Of a DNA stretch of 64,000 nucleotides, positions 31,133 through 40,362 are shown one piece after another. The DNA is from Methanomassiliicoccales archaeon. GTDB taxonomy: Archaea; Thermoplasmatota; Thermoplasmata; RBG-16-68-12; SOIM01. The stretch is taken from the NCBI GenBank assembly GCA_004377185.1, contig SOIM01000012.1, positions 1 to 64,000 of the forward strand. The letters run 5' to 3'. The translations under genes were made by a program, and so were the position numbers. Position 1 is the first letter of the stretch, and the number at the start of each line of letters is the position of its first letter. The notes beneath the pieces are model-generated. The model made no database searches, was not told where the DNA came from, and saw only the letters and a program-made list of their open reading frames with translations.

Positions 31133-32413
31133 ATGCCGAGCTATTTGAGGAAGGTCTTTGAGAACATCGTCGGTTCCCCCGTGGAACAGTCTGATGAAGT
31201 GAATTGGCAAAAGTTTGAGAGAAGACTTAAGGAATTCCGTTCAGTACTCAGTGGGAAGACGCTCTCTCAAACACCAAAAAGACCTATTATGAACGAACTT
31301 CTCAAACAGATTGAAAGAGAATCATTGAGGATGTGCCAGAAAAAAGGCTTGCCTTGGATTCAGAAATGGTATTGTCCAGGGGAGAAGAAATTCATGGTGT
31401 TTCTATCGCACGATGTTGATGAAATCGAATGGAGCTGGAGAAGGAAGCTCCTGATGGCTGTCAAGCATCCATCGACCCTTACTGGAGGCAGGAAACACTA
31501 CTGGGGATTTGACGAAATAATGGATCTTGAGAAGGAAATGGGTTTCAGGTCAACCTTCTTCTTTGTCGCGAAGAAAAGGCACAAACGCGACCCACCATAT
31601 AGTATTGAAGATGTGGCAGACATATGCAACGAGTTGAGAAAAGGAAGTTGGGAGATAGGCGTTCACGGCTCCTACCTATCCTACAACAGAAAGGAATTTC
31701 TTGAAGAAGAAAAGAGAATCCTTCAGAGTACAGTGGGTGAGGATATTATCGGAGTCAGGCAACATTTCGTTAACTTTGATCCTGATATCACCTTCAAAAT
31801 CCAGGAATCAACTGACTTTGCATACGATAGTACGATTGGTTTCAATGAAATATCAGGCTTTGCCCCTGGCATATGTCATCCTTATCGATTCGCGGGTTTA
31901 TCACTTCTGGAACTTCCTCTGATGGTGATGGACGGACAGCTTTTCTGGCATGAGAAACTGAGTCGTGAGGGGGCGGTCCAAGAGGTGTCAAAACTGTTAG
32001 CTACGGTAGAAGAATATAACGGCTTCTTGACACTGGATTGGCACCAACGGTCTTTTGACGAATATAGTTTCCCTGGCTGGGCCGAAACGTACACGGAAGT
32101 TCTGTCACATCTCAAATCGATGAATGTATTTTCTGCAACCGGAGAAAGAATTGTGGACTGGTGGAAACGAAGAGAAGCCGCTCAGTTCGAAAGACGTCTA
32201 ATTACGAAAGATTCAGTAGATTGGCGTATTGTCGCTAATAGCGCGATAGAGGATCTCAGTCTGAGGATATTGGTACCTGGAGGTTCGAAATACAGGACAC
32301 CAGATGTCCAAAGCAAAGCAAGATACTCCATCGAGGAGAGGAATAGCGAAATTTGGATAAAGTTTGATGCAATTCCTGAGGGAGAGAGAATTGCAGTCTC
32401 AATGACGAAATAA
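31133..32413 (+). CDS. Polysaccharide deacetylase-like protein
   Basis: The NodB-like core is seen as KFMVFLSHDVDEIEW (the His-Asp pair for metal), MGFRSTFFFVAKKR and EIGVHGSYLSYNRKEFLEEE (metal His), with a late TLDWHQRSF corresponding to the C-terminal catalytic His. It would remove acetyl groups from amino sugars of a glycan or lipid-linked precursor. No signal peptide is seen, so it probably acts in the cytosol. The C-terminal 100 residues (FERRLITKDSVDWRIVANSA) form a beta-rich extra domain. ATG 31133 is nine bases inside the track's TTG start. Confidence 0.75.
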   Translation: MPSYLRKVFENIVGSPVEQSDEVNWQKFERRLKEFRSVLSGKTLSQTPKRPIMNELLKQIERESLRMCQKKGLPWIQKWYCPGEKKFMVFLSHDVDEIEWSWRRKLLMAVKHPSTLTGGRKHYWGFDEIMDLEKEMGFRSTFFFVAKKRHKRDPPYSIEDVADICNELRKGSWEIGVHGSYLSYNRKEFLEEEKRILQSTVGEDIIGVRQHFVNFDPDITFKIQESTDFAYDSTIGFNEISGFAPGICHPYRFAGLSLLELPLMVMDGQLFWHEKLSREGAVQEVSKLLATVEEYNGFLTLDWHQRSFDEYSFPGWAETYTEVLSHLKSMNVFSATGERIVDWWKRREAAQFERRLITKDSVDWRIVANSAIEDLSLRILVPGGSKYRTPDVQSKARYSIEERNSEIWIKFDAIPEGERIAVSMTK

Positions 32414-32432
32414 AACCCTGGAGGCCCTGAGA

Positions 32433-33452
32433 ATGAAGCTTTGGAAAAAGGTCATTGTTGGAATAGGTCATGTAATTCCATCTTCCAAAGTCAAGATTTT
32501 GGGTTACAAAATGATAGGCGCCAAGATAGGAAGAAATGTCAGGATCAGGTCAAAGTCATACATCATTGCGGACAAAATCACTCTGAAGGATGGAGTGGTA
32601 GTCGAGCCCAACGTTCACGTCGTCTGTGACGAGCTTTTCATGGGGGAGGAGACAAGAATAGACTCCCAGACTACAGTGTTCGGTGAAGGGAGATTGGAGA
32701 TGAGAGATGGTTCCTACATTGGCCCTCGTACATGGATAAACTGTACTGCACCCATAATCCTCGGACGGAATACTGGAATTGGCCCAGGAAGCATGGTGTT
32801 CACTCACGGCGTTTGGTTATCCTATCTGGAAGGCTACCCTAGGAAGTTCAGTGAAGTGATCCTGGAAGACAATGTCTGGGTCCCGGCCCGGGTCACAATT
32901 TTGCCAGGAGTGAGGATTGGGGAGGGCTCGATGATTGGGACCGGAGCGCTGGTGAACAAGGATATTCCACCTAGAATGTTCGCAACGGGCGTTCCTGCGA
33001 AGGTTGTTTCTGAAATGTCCAGAATCGTTGAGGATGTCACGCCTGAGAAAAGGAGAGGTCGTTTGGTGGAGATGCTGGAGGATTTCGGCAGATCAATAGT
33101 CAAGGAAGGTGGACGAGTGGGGAGGGGGCAAGAACCGTTACTTATGATCGTTTCCAGGAAGAAGAGAATCGGGTTTCGCAAGTTCGGAGTTCTCCTCTTC
33201 GAGAAATTGGTCTCAACAGACGACATACGGAAGCTAGCTGGTTGTACGGCCGGCCTCAAGTCCTCTATTCTAATCTCTTTAGGAGGTTTCGATAACGAAT
33301 CCAAGAGACTCATGCAGAGTTCGAAGTTCTTTCACTGGATAGATTTCAAGGAAGGTGCGTGCAAGAGGAGTTGGCAGAAGGACTTCTATTCTCTCAGAAG
33401 ATTTCTTGCACGATTCTACGGAACCCGTTTCTCGCTCGAAAGTGAGAAGTAA
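32433..33452 (+). CDS. Hexapeptide-repeat acyltransferase with C-terminal extension
   Basis: The first 200 residues form a left-handed beta-helix with many hexapeptide units (GAKIGRNVRI, ILGRNTGIGPGSMVF, VILEDNVWVPARVTILPGVR, GEGSMIGTGALV) and the catalytic-type THGVW turn. The closing RMFATGVPAKVVSE is typical of WbbJ/Maa-like sugar O- or N-acyltransferases. The last 130 residues are basic and not recognised, and make this longer than the usual 180-220. The gene starts 20 bp after the deacetylase and precedes the asparagine synthetase. Confidence 0.8.
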   Translation: MKLWKKVIVGIGHVIPSSKVKILGYKMIGAKIGRNVRIRSKSYIIADKITLKDGVVVEPNVHVVCDELFMGEETRIDSQTTVFGEGRLEMRDGSYIGPRTWINCTAPIILGRNTGIGPGSMVFTHGVWLSYLEGYPRKFSEVILEDNVWVPARVTILPGVRIGEGSMIGTGALVNKDIPPRMFATGVPAKVVSEMSRIVEDVTPEKRRGRLVEMLEDFGRSIVKEGGRVGRGQEPLLMIVSRKKRIGFRKFGVLLFEKLVSTDDIRKLAGCTAGLKSSILISLGGFDNESKRLMQSSKFFHWIDFKEGACKRSWQKDFYSLRRFLARFYGTRFSLESEK

Positions 33453-33472
33453 ACTAGATTTGGATGAGCTCC

Positions 33473-35377
33473 ATGTGTGGAATCTGCGGAATCTACAGCC
33501 CGAAGATACAGGTTGATGAGGAAATTGTGAAAGTGATGATGGGTGGTATGATTCACAGAGGACCAGACGACGAGGGAACCTATTTTGACAAGGATTTGGG
33601 TTTGGGATTCAGACGACTCAGCATCCTTGATCTCGAAACAGGGAATCAGCCTATGTCCAACGAAGACGGAACCATATGGGTTGTCTACAATGGGGAACTC
33701 TACAACTATCTGGAGCTGAGGGAAACCTTGAAGAAAAGAGGTCACAAGTTTTCCACCTTGAGCGATACAGAGGTCTTCTTGCATGCTTACGAAGAGTGGA
33801 ATCTGAATTTCCTGGATCGTCTCAGAGGAATGTTTGCCTTTGCCCTTTGGGACGGAGCAAAGAGGAAACTCATTCTGGCTAGGGACCGAATCGGAGTAAA
33901 ACCTCTCTATTACTTCTTTGACGGTGAGAAGCTTGCTTTTGCGTCCGAGATGAAGTCTCTGCTACTCTGCCCCGGGGTTCCAAGATCTGTCAACAGAACT
34001 GCTCTCCTGGATTACCTGTCATATCAGAGCGTTTTCGGGCAGAAGACTTTTTTTGACGGTATCCATAAAATCCTCCCAGGACATTTTCTTGTCTATGACG
34101 CTGGGGACGTTGAGATTCGCCAGTATTGGGATTTAGTTTTCGACGAAACGGGTTCTGGCGACGAAGATTACTACGCCAGAAGGTACGAGTCGCTTTTGAA
34201 CGAATCAGTTGAGATGCAACTGATGAGTGACGTTCCTGTCGGCTTTCATTTGAGCGGAGGGATTGATTCCAGCTCCGTCGTTCTTGCTGCCTCCAAACAT
34301 ATGAGAGGTTTCAAGACCTTCTCTGGTAGGTTCCCCGAAGGAGGGTTTGACGAAACACAGTTCGCAACGGAAGTCGCAGAATTGGTTGGTGCCGAAAGGC
34401 TGGAAATATCCCTCCAAGCTGAGGATCTACCTCGAATAATGAAGCAAATCCTATGGTGTCTTGACTCTCCTCGTGCAGGTCCGGGAGTCATACCTCAATA
34501 TCATGTGGCGATGCTCGCAAGCCAACATGTCAAGGTTGTCTTGACGGGACATGGTGGGGATGAGTTGTTCGCAGGATACCCAGTCTACATTATTCCTCAC
34601 ATTCTGGAGTGTTTGTTGGAAAAATCAACTGACAGAGGCATGTCGAGGGGCGGGGAGATGTACAGGGCTCTGCAAGACCTCGTTCCGCGTGGCAAGATTG
34701 AAGGGTTTGGGAGAGTATTGGGACTTCCCGCATACTCGATTATCCAAAAGGAGTTAAGAAAATATGCGAGGGCATCTTTCTTCAACAGGAGTCAGCTCAC
34801 CAAGCTTTTGCGTCCCAATATTGTTCATGAGTGCGGTGGGTACAGACCGCAACAAGTTCTTGACAGTTACCTTGAACGCACGTCTGCAAAGTCCCCCCTA
34901 AACAAGCTCATCTACCTGGATGTGAAGACCTATCTCCCCTCTCTGCTAACCAATGAGGACAAGACGAGTATGGCATTTTCATTGGAGGCACGGGTCCCCA
35001 TTCTGGACGACGCCATGGTAGACTTCTCAGGAAGAATTCCTGCGTGCTACAAGATTAGAGGACTGACCCTCAAGAACATCCCTAGAAGAGCCGCGACAGG
35101 ACTTCTCCCGAAGGACGTGATTGACCACAAGAAACTGGGTTTCCCTGTTCCCATTGCACTGTGGTTCAGAAAAGAGCTTCGGAATTTCCTTTACGATGTC
35201 CTGCTGGCTCCCGAGGCAAAGAAAAGAGGTTTCTTTGACCCTGGCTTTGTAGAGAGATTGATTGACAAACATGTGAGGGGGTTGAGAGACTACAGTAATC
35301 AGCTGTGGTGTCTTTTGAACTTCGAATTGTGGAACAGATTATACATCGATCCTGAGAAACTATCAAGGCCTTCTTAG
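33473..35377 (+). CDS. asnB: Asparagine synthase (glutamine-hydrolysing)
   Basis: The start is ATG 33473, so that Cys2 (MCGICGIYS) becomes the N-terminal nucleophile. The track's ATG 33464 would bury it. The glutaminase domain shows MIHRGPDDEGTY, NGELYNYLELR and the ammonia-side DTEVFLHAYEEW. The synthetase domain has the PP-loop HLSGGIDSSSVV and a late LLTNEDKTSMAFSLEARVP. It makes Asn, or in glycan clusters amidates a uronic acid or amino-sugar acid, from Gln and ATP. Its position within the island and its 634 residues fit the glycan-associated AsnB branch (inference). Confidence 0.9.
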   Translation: MCGICGIYSPKIQVDEEIVKVMMGGMIHRGPDDEGTYFDKDLGLGFRRLSILDLETGNQPMSNEDGTIWVVYNGELYNYLELRETLKKRGHKFSTLSDTEVFLHAYEEWNLNFLDRLRGMFAFALWDGAKRKLILARDRIGVKPLYYFFDGEKLAFASEMKSLLLCPGVPRSVNRTALLDYLSYQSVFGQKTFFDGIHKILPGHFLVYDAGDVEIRQYWDLVFDETGSGDEDYYARRYESLLNESVEMQLMSDVPVGFHLSGGIDSSSVVLAASKHMRGFKTFSGRFPEGGFDETQFATEVAELVGAERLEISLQAEDLPRIMKQILWCLDSPRAGPGVIPQYHVAMLASQHVKVVLTGHGGDELFAGYPVYIIPHILECLLEKSTDRGMSRGGEMYRALQDLVPRGKIEGFGRVLGLPAYSIIQKELRKYARASFFNRSQLTKLLRPNIVHECGGYRPQQVLDSYLERTSAKSPLNKLIYLDVKTYLPSLLTNEDKTSMAFSLEARVPILDDAMVDFSGRIPACYKIRGLTLKNIPRRAATGLLPKDVIDHKKLGFPVPIALWFRKELRNFLYDVLLAPEAKKRGFFDPGFVERLIDKHVRGLRDYSNQLWCLLNFELWNRLYIDPEKLSRPS

Positions 35378-35413
35378 CCAAGGACTGCGTTACACCACAC
35401 ATCCTGTGCGAAG

Positions 35414-35424
35414 TTTATAAATAG
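35414..35424 (+). promoter_or_regulatory. TATA box of the surface-protein gene at 35463
   Basis: TTTATAAATAG, with initiation expected near 35440, followed by the ribosome-binding site GAGGAGG before ATG 35463. Confidence 0.6.
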
Positions 35425-35462
35425 GGCCAAATCGATGGTAATTCCTGAGGAGGAGTGCGTAA

Positions 35463-36413
35463 ATGAAAGAGGTTTGGGCTCAGACCATTTCGGCACTTTG
35501 TTTAGCTGTAACATTTTCAATTGTAAGTGTTGGTCCGAATGAGTTTGAGGATTCGGTGGAAGGCTTTGCACAAACGGTCGTCCCGGTTTCAGATGGGTCT
35601 AGCGTCACGATTTACGAGAGGACTGGAGATTATGTTATTAACACTTATTCCATTGAGACTCTCACAGGTGGAGGGGGAAAGTTCTCAACCGCTGCAAACG
35701 AACGGTATACAATCACAAGTGGCGGAACGTATTTGATATCTGATTGCTACAGGCCCTATTCTGACGGGGGTGGTCACAATATTGCGGCAGCCAGACTCAA
35801 TGGCGTTCCTGGTTATCCAGACGGTATATGGGCTGGGCTAGTGGTCAGCTATGTTCTGGGACAAGATGGAATACCCGAGACCAGGTTCAACTCACTGGGG
35901 AATCATATGGAGAATCACACCAGACTTGGGGATGAAAACAGCCGATTGGTGTTGGCTTTCTTGGTCGAGACTGCTCCAGAAGAAATCGAGGCCGAGTTGG
36001 ACTGCGGTCCGAAAACTCTGAACCTCGGGAGCATGGGAAATTGGATTACGTGTTATATCGAGCTCCCCGAAGGCTATGATCCAAAGGATATCGATGCCAA
36101 TAGTATACTAATGAATGAGATCCTGGCCCCGGAGTTGGATCCCAAATACGGATTTGTTGTTTCCGAGGACTCTTATATCGTGGATCACGACGGTGATGGC
36201 ATTCTCGAGAGAATGGTCAAATTCGACCGCTCAGAGGTTCAGAAAATTGCGATCCTTTCACCGCAGTGGAGAATAACCATAACGGGGAGTCTCTATGACG
36301 GAACGGACTTTGTTGGCCATGACACGATTGCGATTATTCTTCACCGAGCGAAACCTTTTGCAGGTATGGAGTGGGCAGAATGGTCTTTGAGAAGAGGCTT
36401 CTCTCAAGGTTAA
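35463..36413 (+). CDS. Secreted modular protein (modules A + C)
   Basis: A signal peptide (VWAQTISALCLAVTFSIVSV) precedes module A at about 55-165 (NTYSIETLTGGGGKFSTAA, DGGGHNIAAARLNGVPGYPD, ETRFNSLGNHMENHTRLGD). Module C follows at about 185-300 (ELDCGPKTLNL, NWITCYIELPEGYDPKDIDA, YIVDHDGDGILERMVKFDR). Module A recurs in the next gene and module C in the protein at 40363-41493. Module C is a beta domain widely seen on archaeal and bacterial surfaces, with a D-x-D-x-D loop that may bind calcium. No anchor is present. The function of module A is unknown. It overlaps the next gene by about 34 bp. Confidence 0.7.
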   Translation: MKEVWAQTISALCLAVTFSIVSVGPNEFEDSVEGFAQTVVPVSDGSSVTIYERTGDYVINTYSIETLTGGGGKFSTAANERYTITSGGTYLISDCYRPYSDGGGHNIAAARLNGVPGYPDGIWAGLVVSYVLGQDGIPETRFNSLGNHMENHTRLGDENSRLVLAFLVETAPEEIEAELDCGPKTLNLGSMGNWITCYIELPEGYDPKDIDANSILMNEILAPELDPKYGFVVSEDSYIVDHDGDGILERMVKFDRSEVQKIAILSPQWRITITGSLYDGTDFVGHDTIAIILHRAKPFAGMEWAEWSLRRGFSQG

Positions 36414-38083
36414 TCGCACTTCTGGTCCTGCCTCTCTTTCTTGGTCCTGCCTTCTCAATCGGAAATGTGTCCATGTCAGGGAATGTGGGTCGCGATATCC
36501 TCCAAATAGAAGGAGCCGAATTCCCGAATTCTCCCACGAATGAGAAGAACATCGGTGACAACCCTTGGGTCGAGGTCCATGTCGGAGTTTCTGAAGCGGA
36601 GAGTGTCACTGTCATTGAGAGAACTGGCACATACCATACTAACACCTACGATTTGGCCACCCTCATGGGTCCCGGTGGGACTTTCTCCACAATCGCTGAC
36701 GAGTACTATGCGGTTACCAGTGACGGCAATAACCTGACAATACACTGCTTCAGACCTAATCTTGATGGTGGAGGAAACAACATCGTTGCTACAAAACTCA
36801 ACGGGGTTCCAGGGGTTCCAGACGGCATTTGGGCGACTGAGATTGTCGACTATACGCTTGGAACTGGTGGTCTACCCGAAACAAGATTCAATGCCCTTGG
36901 AAACCACATGCAAAATCACACCAGACTCGGTGATGACCACAGTGAGATAGTCCTCGGGTATTCCCACACCTACGAAGTGCTCCCACCAGAGAACCTAACG
37001 ACGCGGGTTCTAGGCCCCGACATCGTGCTAGAATGGTCCCCCTCAGTGTCTTTGGGAATAGACTACTACCGCATCTATGGAGGCCACTCACCGAGGACAA
37101 TCGATTTGTTCGATCCCATCGGGTCTACCCAACCTGGGTCCTTGACGACCTTTTGGACTCACTCTGGTGGAGCTCTCGTCCAAGAACACTACTATCTCGT
37201 ACGGGCATACAATGCGACATATGGATTGGAGAGCTACACTTCAAACACTGCAGGCATATTCAACATACAATTTGAAAAGGGAAGAAACCCATTCTCGCTA
37301 CCACTCGAGCCATTCAACGAGATAAATGTGAGTGAGCTTTCGGACGATATTCTAGAGTCGATTGCCACCTATTGGATGAATTCTTCGGGCCACTGGATAG
37401 TGTACAAGGGGCCAGGATTTCCTGACTCAGTTGTTGAGATTGGGAAAGGCTACATGGTCGACATTCACAAAGAGACAGAATTCATTTTCGCAGGTCTACC
37501 AGGGTCAATGATTAGACACAAAGATGGCTTTGGTTTTGATCTTGGAACCAGGGACAGCCTAAATGCGACCTCGGGCAATGACAGGGTCCTCTTGAGGTGG
37601 AAGGGACCCTCTCAAGAAGTGGCTTATTACAGAATATTGCGCTCCAACTTCCGGGACGGATTCTTCAAAAAGGACGGATATCAGGAACTTGGGATGGCTA
37701 CCGGAGGCTCCGGTCTTGTCTATTTCACCGACCTAGACCCCTTCTCGGATTCAAATGAGAAGTACTACCTCATCGTCCCAGTTGACAACTCGGGAAAAAA
37801 CGGGAGCAGTTCTTTCAGCATAGCTGCTGTTAGAATGGAATTCAAGCCTGGGATGATGAGCTTCGGAGTCCCTGTGAAAACTCTTGAAACCCATACTGTC
37901 GATTCTCTGTCCGAATCAAATGATTCCATTATTGGTGTAGTCTACTTCATAAAAGGTATGTGGAGATTTCATGCAAAAGAAATGCCACCAGGTGTTTATG
38001 ATTCTGTCATTGCACAGGGGGAGTCTTACCAAATATCTGTGGAATCAACTGAACCAGTGAAAATAGAGTTCATTGGAATTTGA
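36380..38083 (+). CDS. Secreted modular protein (module A + fn3-like + conserved tail)
   Basis: ATG 36380 begins a clean signal peptide (SRLIALLVLPLFLGPAFS). The track's GTG 36371 adds three residues. Module A (about 70-185) matches the preceding protein. A fibronectin-III-like domain follows (PPENLTTRVLGPDIVLEWSP), then the FSLPLEP unit, a second fn3-like unit (NDRVLLRWKGPSQEVAYYRI) and the tail KGMWRFHAKEMPPGVYDSVI. Many N-glycosylation sequons are present. The tail is shared with 2-526 and 38459-40345. It is exported and possibly glycosylated by the surrounding glycan genes. Ligand unknown. Confidence 0.7.
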   Translation: MVFEKRLLSRLIALLVLPLFLGPAFSIGNVSMSGNVGRDILQIEGAEFPNSPTNEKNIGDNPWVEVHVGVSEAESVTVIERTGTYHTNTYDLATLMGPGGTFSTIADEYYAVTSDGNNLTIHCFRPNLDGGGNNIVATKLNGVPGVPDGIWATEIVDYTLGTGGLPETRFNALGNHMQNHTRLGDDHSEIVLGYSHTYEVLPPENLTTRVLGPDIVLEWSPSVSLGIDYYRIYGGHSPRTIDLFDPIGSTQPGSLTTFWTHSGGALVQEHYYLVRAYNATYGLESYTSNTAGIFNIQFEKGRNPFSLPLEPFNEINVSELSDDILESIATYWMNSSGHWIVYKGPGFPDSVVEIGKGYMVDIHKETEFIFAGLPGSMIRHKDGFGFDLGTRDSLNATSGNDRVLLRWKGPSQEVAYYRILRSNFRDGFFKKDGYQELGMATGGSGLVYFTDLDPFSDSNEKYYLIVPVDNSGKNGSSSFSIAAVRMEFKPGMMSFGVPVKTLETHTVDSLSESNDSIIGVVYFIKGMWRFHAKEMPPGVYDSVIAQGESYQISVESTEPVKIEFIGI

Positions 38084-38088
38084 AGACC

Positions 38089-38451
38089 CTATCCGTCCTG
38101 GGAGGGAGGCGGTCCTTGCCCCTTCTCCTCAGTTTCCGATGTCTCAGAAGCCGACTCCTCCTCTTCCTCTGGTGGCTCTTGCTCCTTCTTGCCGCGCTTC
38201 ACCAACAGAACCGCTATGATGGCCAAGAGTACTATGACCACAACAATCAGTATGATCCACCAGTAGTCGAGAAGATTGAAAGCTTTTTCTTCCACTCTGA
38301 GAATCGTGGGTCTTGTCACCGTGTTGGTTTCCTCGTTTCCGGCGCCATCCTCTGCTCTTACTACGAAATAGTAGGTCACTCCTTTCTCAGGGTTTGAGAA
38401 GATATGTTGGTTGGACTCTGTTGTGACCCAAGGCTGGGAGCTCAGGAAATC
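38089..38451 (-). pseudogene. Cut-off C-terminal fn3 + TM anchor of a surface protein
   Basis: The frame is open without a start from just after a TGA at 38452: SSQPWVTTESNQHIFSNPEK, GVTYYFVVRAEDGAGN, then a TM helix (WWIILIVVVIVLLAIIAVLLV), basic stop-transfer and a Glu/Ser/Pro-rich cytoplasmic tail. This is the standard C-terminal end of a large archaeal surface protein whose 5' part is gone. The track's GTG start at 38379 is inside the fn3 domain. It lies directly downstream of 38459-40345, which itself lacks an anchor. One reading is that a single anchored protein was split or rearranged here. Confidence 0.65.
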
Positions 38452-38458
38452 TCAGTTC

Positions 38459-40345
38459 TCATTTGCCCAAATAGATGAAAGAGGTAGACTCGCCTTCTAC
38501 CAATATCTGATATCCTTTTGATACTGTTACGATTGTATCATAGACATTCGGGGGCATTTCCCAGGCGTGGAGCCTCCAATACGATTTGACCATGTAGACA
38601 ATTCCAATGACTCCATCTATCTGGGAAGTATGCCAACTCAGCAAGTGCTCTTGGAGCGGTTTGAGCTCCAATGCAAATGATTGCGATCCACCGCGGAACG
38701 TCTTCTTCGCCACACCCCTACTGAATGTGCTACTTCCCAAACCGCAGTAATCGTCCTCTGGTATGACCGTGTAGTGCAATTCACCTGAGAACCCATCAAG
38801 TACATTGACATCCCTGAACGAAGTAGAACCAGTTGTTTCGATCGGGTCCAGGATGAAGTCATAGAGACTCTCCCTGTCGGTTGTTCGGTAGATATTGTAT
38901 CGCGTGGTATTCTCGATGTTCATCCAGGTCAAAGCAACACTATTCCCCTGAATCTCCAGTGTTAGGCTCTTTTGGAAGAGGGAAGAGTTCCCTAAGCGGT
39001 CCACCGATCGAATCATTGTCCCTGGATAACCAATGAAGGTATAGTTAGTCTCTTGATAGAGAACGAGTTGATAGGTCGAACCAAGGGTTGCCGTGGTGTC
39101 GTTTCCAGCGTTGGGATTCTCATGGTCGTATCTCACCCACTTCCCACTCACGTCTATCCAATCGAAAGTCTTCACCTTTGGAATGTCGTTTGCGTACCAA
39201 CTGATATTAGCGGAAAGCAAAGGTTTCAAAGGCAAAGAAATGGCATTCGCTCCCTCATCAAGATGTTTAGTCCATTTCCCAATCGTAAGGGATGTGGGAC
39301 TCTTGATCTCATCTTTGCCTACCGCTTGCACAATGTAGTAGTACTCTCTCGGGGAGCTGTTACTTGCCGCGCCGACGTCCAGCCAGTATTGTCTCAGCGG
39401 ATTGGAATCACTAGCCGTACTGTAATGGGGGTAACTGAAGTTGAATCCGTCTGGTTTGACATCGCGATATACCAGATTATATGCAACCTGAGAAAGGTTG
39501 GAATTGTCCCATTCCAGCCTAATGTCATTTCCAATGATCGTCGCACTCAAGTTGATTGGTGCATCAATCTCAGGGAGGGGCAGCGTCCAAGCGATTGGAA
39601 TCAGATCTCCACTATGATTTGTTTCCAATAGGACCAACATGCATCTTTTGAATTCGACGTCAAAATAATACTGCTCATCGGGCAAACTCCAGCTGTCTGC
39701 AATGTTGATTGTAATGGGATGATCCAAGGCCTTGAGATAAGTTACAGTGCCCAGAAACCAACCATCGCCGAGAGTGTTACCGTCTCCTCTAGCAGTTGCT
39801 CCGAAGACATTCTCGAGAATCGGATTGTTGGTTCCCTGCCAAATGACATCATGGCTTCCAATAACGCCTCCACCTGAGCTATGGAAATCTGCGAGAGATT
39901 GCTCGACACTTGAATCAAAGTCTTCGGCGTTCGAGTGGACGATGACCACATCATATGAGGGGAGGGAAAGCAAATCGTTTTGATTTGTGGTCATTACAGG
40001 AAGGATATCGGATTCACTAGAAAGATCATCGTATATGGCTTGTGCGCGGTCCAAGGTACTTGCGAATATCAGAACTGATATCGGACCCGTCTTGGAAGGA
40101 CTGACGAATCTTGTGGCGTTTCTCAATACATTCGCAACGTTCGGATTCAAAAGGGAAGCAACGTGATGCGTCGGATTTATGTAGAATACACGTCCACCCG
40201 TGGGATTGTAGGTTCCGTCACATTCGTCAAGAGGCGCGGAGGCCAATTCTTGTGGAATGAAGTCCTTTTCCATGAGATTTGCCTCCATAACAAAAACAAG
40301 AACGAACGTAAGGAGAACCGCTATCGTTTTTTGGCAGAATCTCAT
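38459..40345 (-). CDS. Secreted protein: ThuA-like domain + fn3-like units + conserved tail
   Basis: A signal peptide (QKTIAVLLTFVLVFVMEA) precedes a ThuA-like (type 1 glutamine-amidotransferase-fold) domain at about 45-240: GRVFYINPTHHVASLLNPNV, YDVVIVHSNAEDF, GGGVIGSHDVIWQG, FGATARGDG, DHPITINIAD, DEQYYFDVE. Two fn3-like units and the tail (FALELKPL, SYWRLHAWEMPPNVYDTI) follow. ThuA-like proteins include sugar-converting enzymes. The nucleophile Cys of class I amidotransferases is not present, so a binding role is possible. It is 17 bp downstream of a paralogue (40363-41493) that shares the ThuA-like domain but has a different C-terminus. Confidence 0.7.
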   Translation of the reverse strand: MRFCQKTIAVLLTFVLVFVMEANLMEKDFIPQELASAPLDECDGTYNPTGGRVFYINPTHHVASLLNPNVANVLRNATRFVSPSKTGPISVLIFASTLDRAQAIYDDLSSESDILPVMTTNQNDLLSLPSYDVVIVHSNAEDFDSSVEQSLADFHSSGGGVIGSHDVIWQGTNNPILENVFGATARGDGNTLGDGWFLGTVTYLKALDHPITINIADSWSLPDEQYYFDVEFKRCMLVLLETNHSGDLIPIAWTLPLPEIDAPINLSATIIGNDIRLEWDNSNLSQVAYNLVYRDVKPDGFNFSYPHYSTASDSNPLRQYWLDVGAASNSSPREYYYIVQAVGKDEIKSPTSLTIGKWTKHLDEGANAISLPLKPLLSANISWYANDIPKVKTFDWIDVSGKWVRYDHENPNAGNDTTATLGSTYQLVLYQETNYTFIGYPGTMIRSVDRLGNSSLFQKSLTLEIQGNSVALTWMNIENTTRYNIYRTTDRESLYDFILDPIETTGSTSFRDVNVLDGFSGELHYTVIPEDDYCGLGSSTFSRGVAKKTFRGGSQSFALELKPLQEHLLSWHTSQIDGVIGIVYMVKSYWRLHAWEMPPNVYDTIVTVSKGYQILVEGESTSFIYLGK

Positions 40346-40362
40346 TCAATCATCTTCAGAAC

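Noticed and set aside
38080-38397. 105-aa plus-strand ORF
   Set aside because: Antisense shadow of the TM anchor fragment. It reads poly-Leu and has no gene-like composition.
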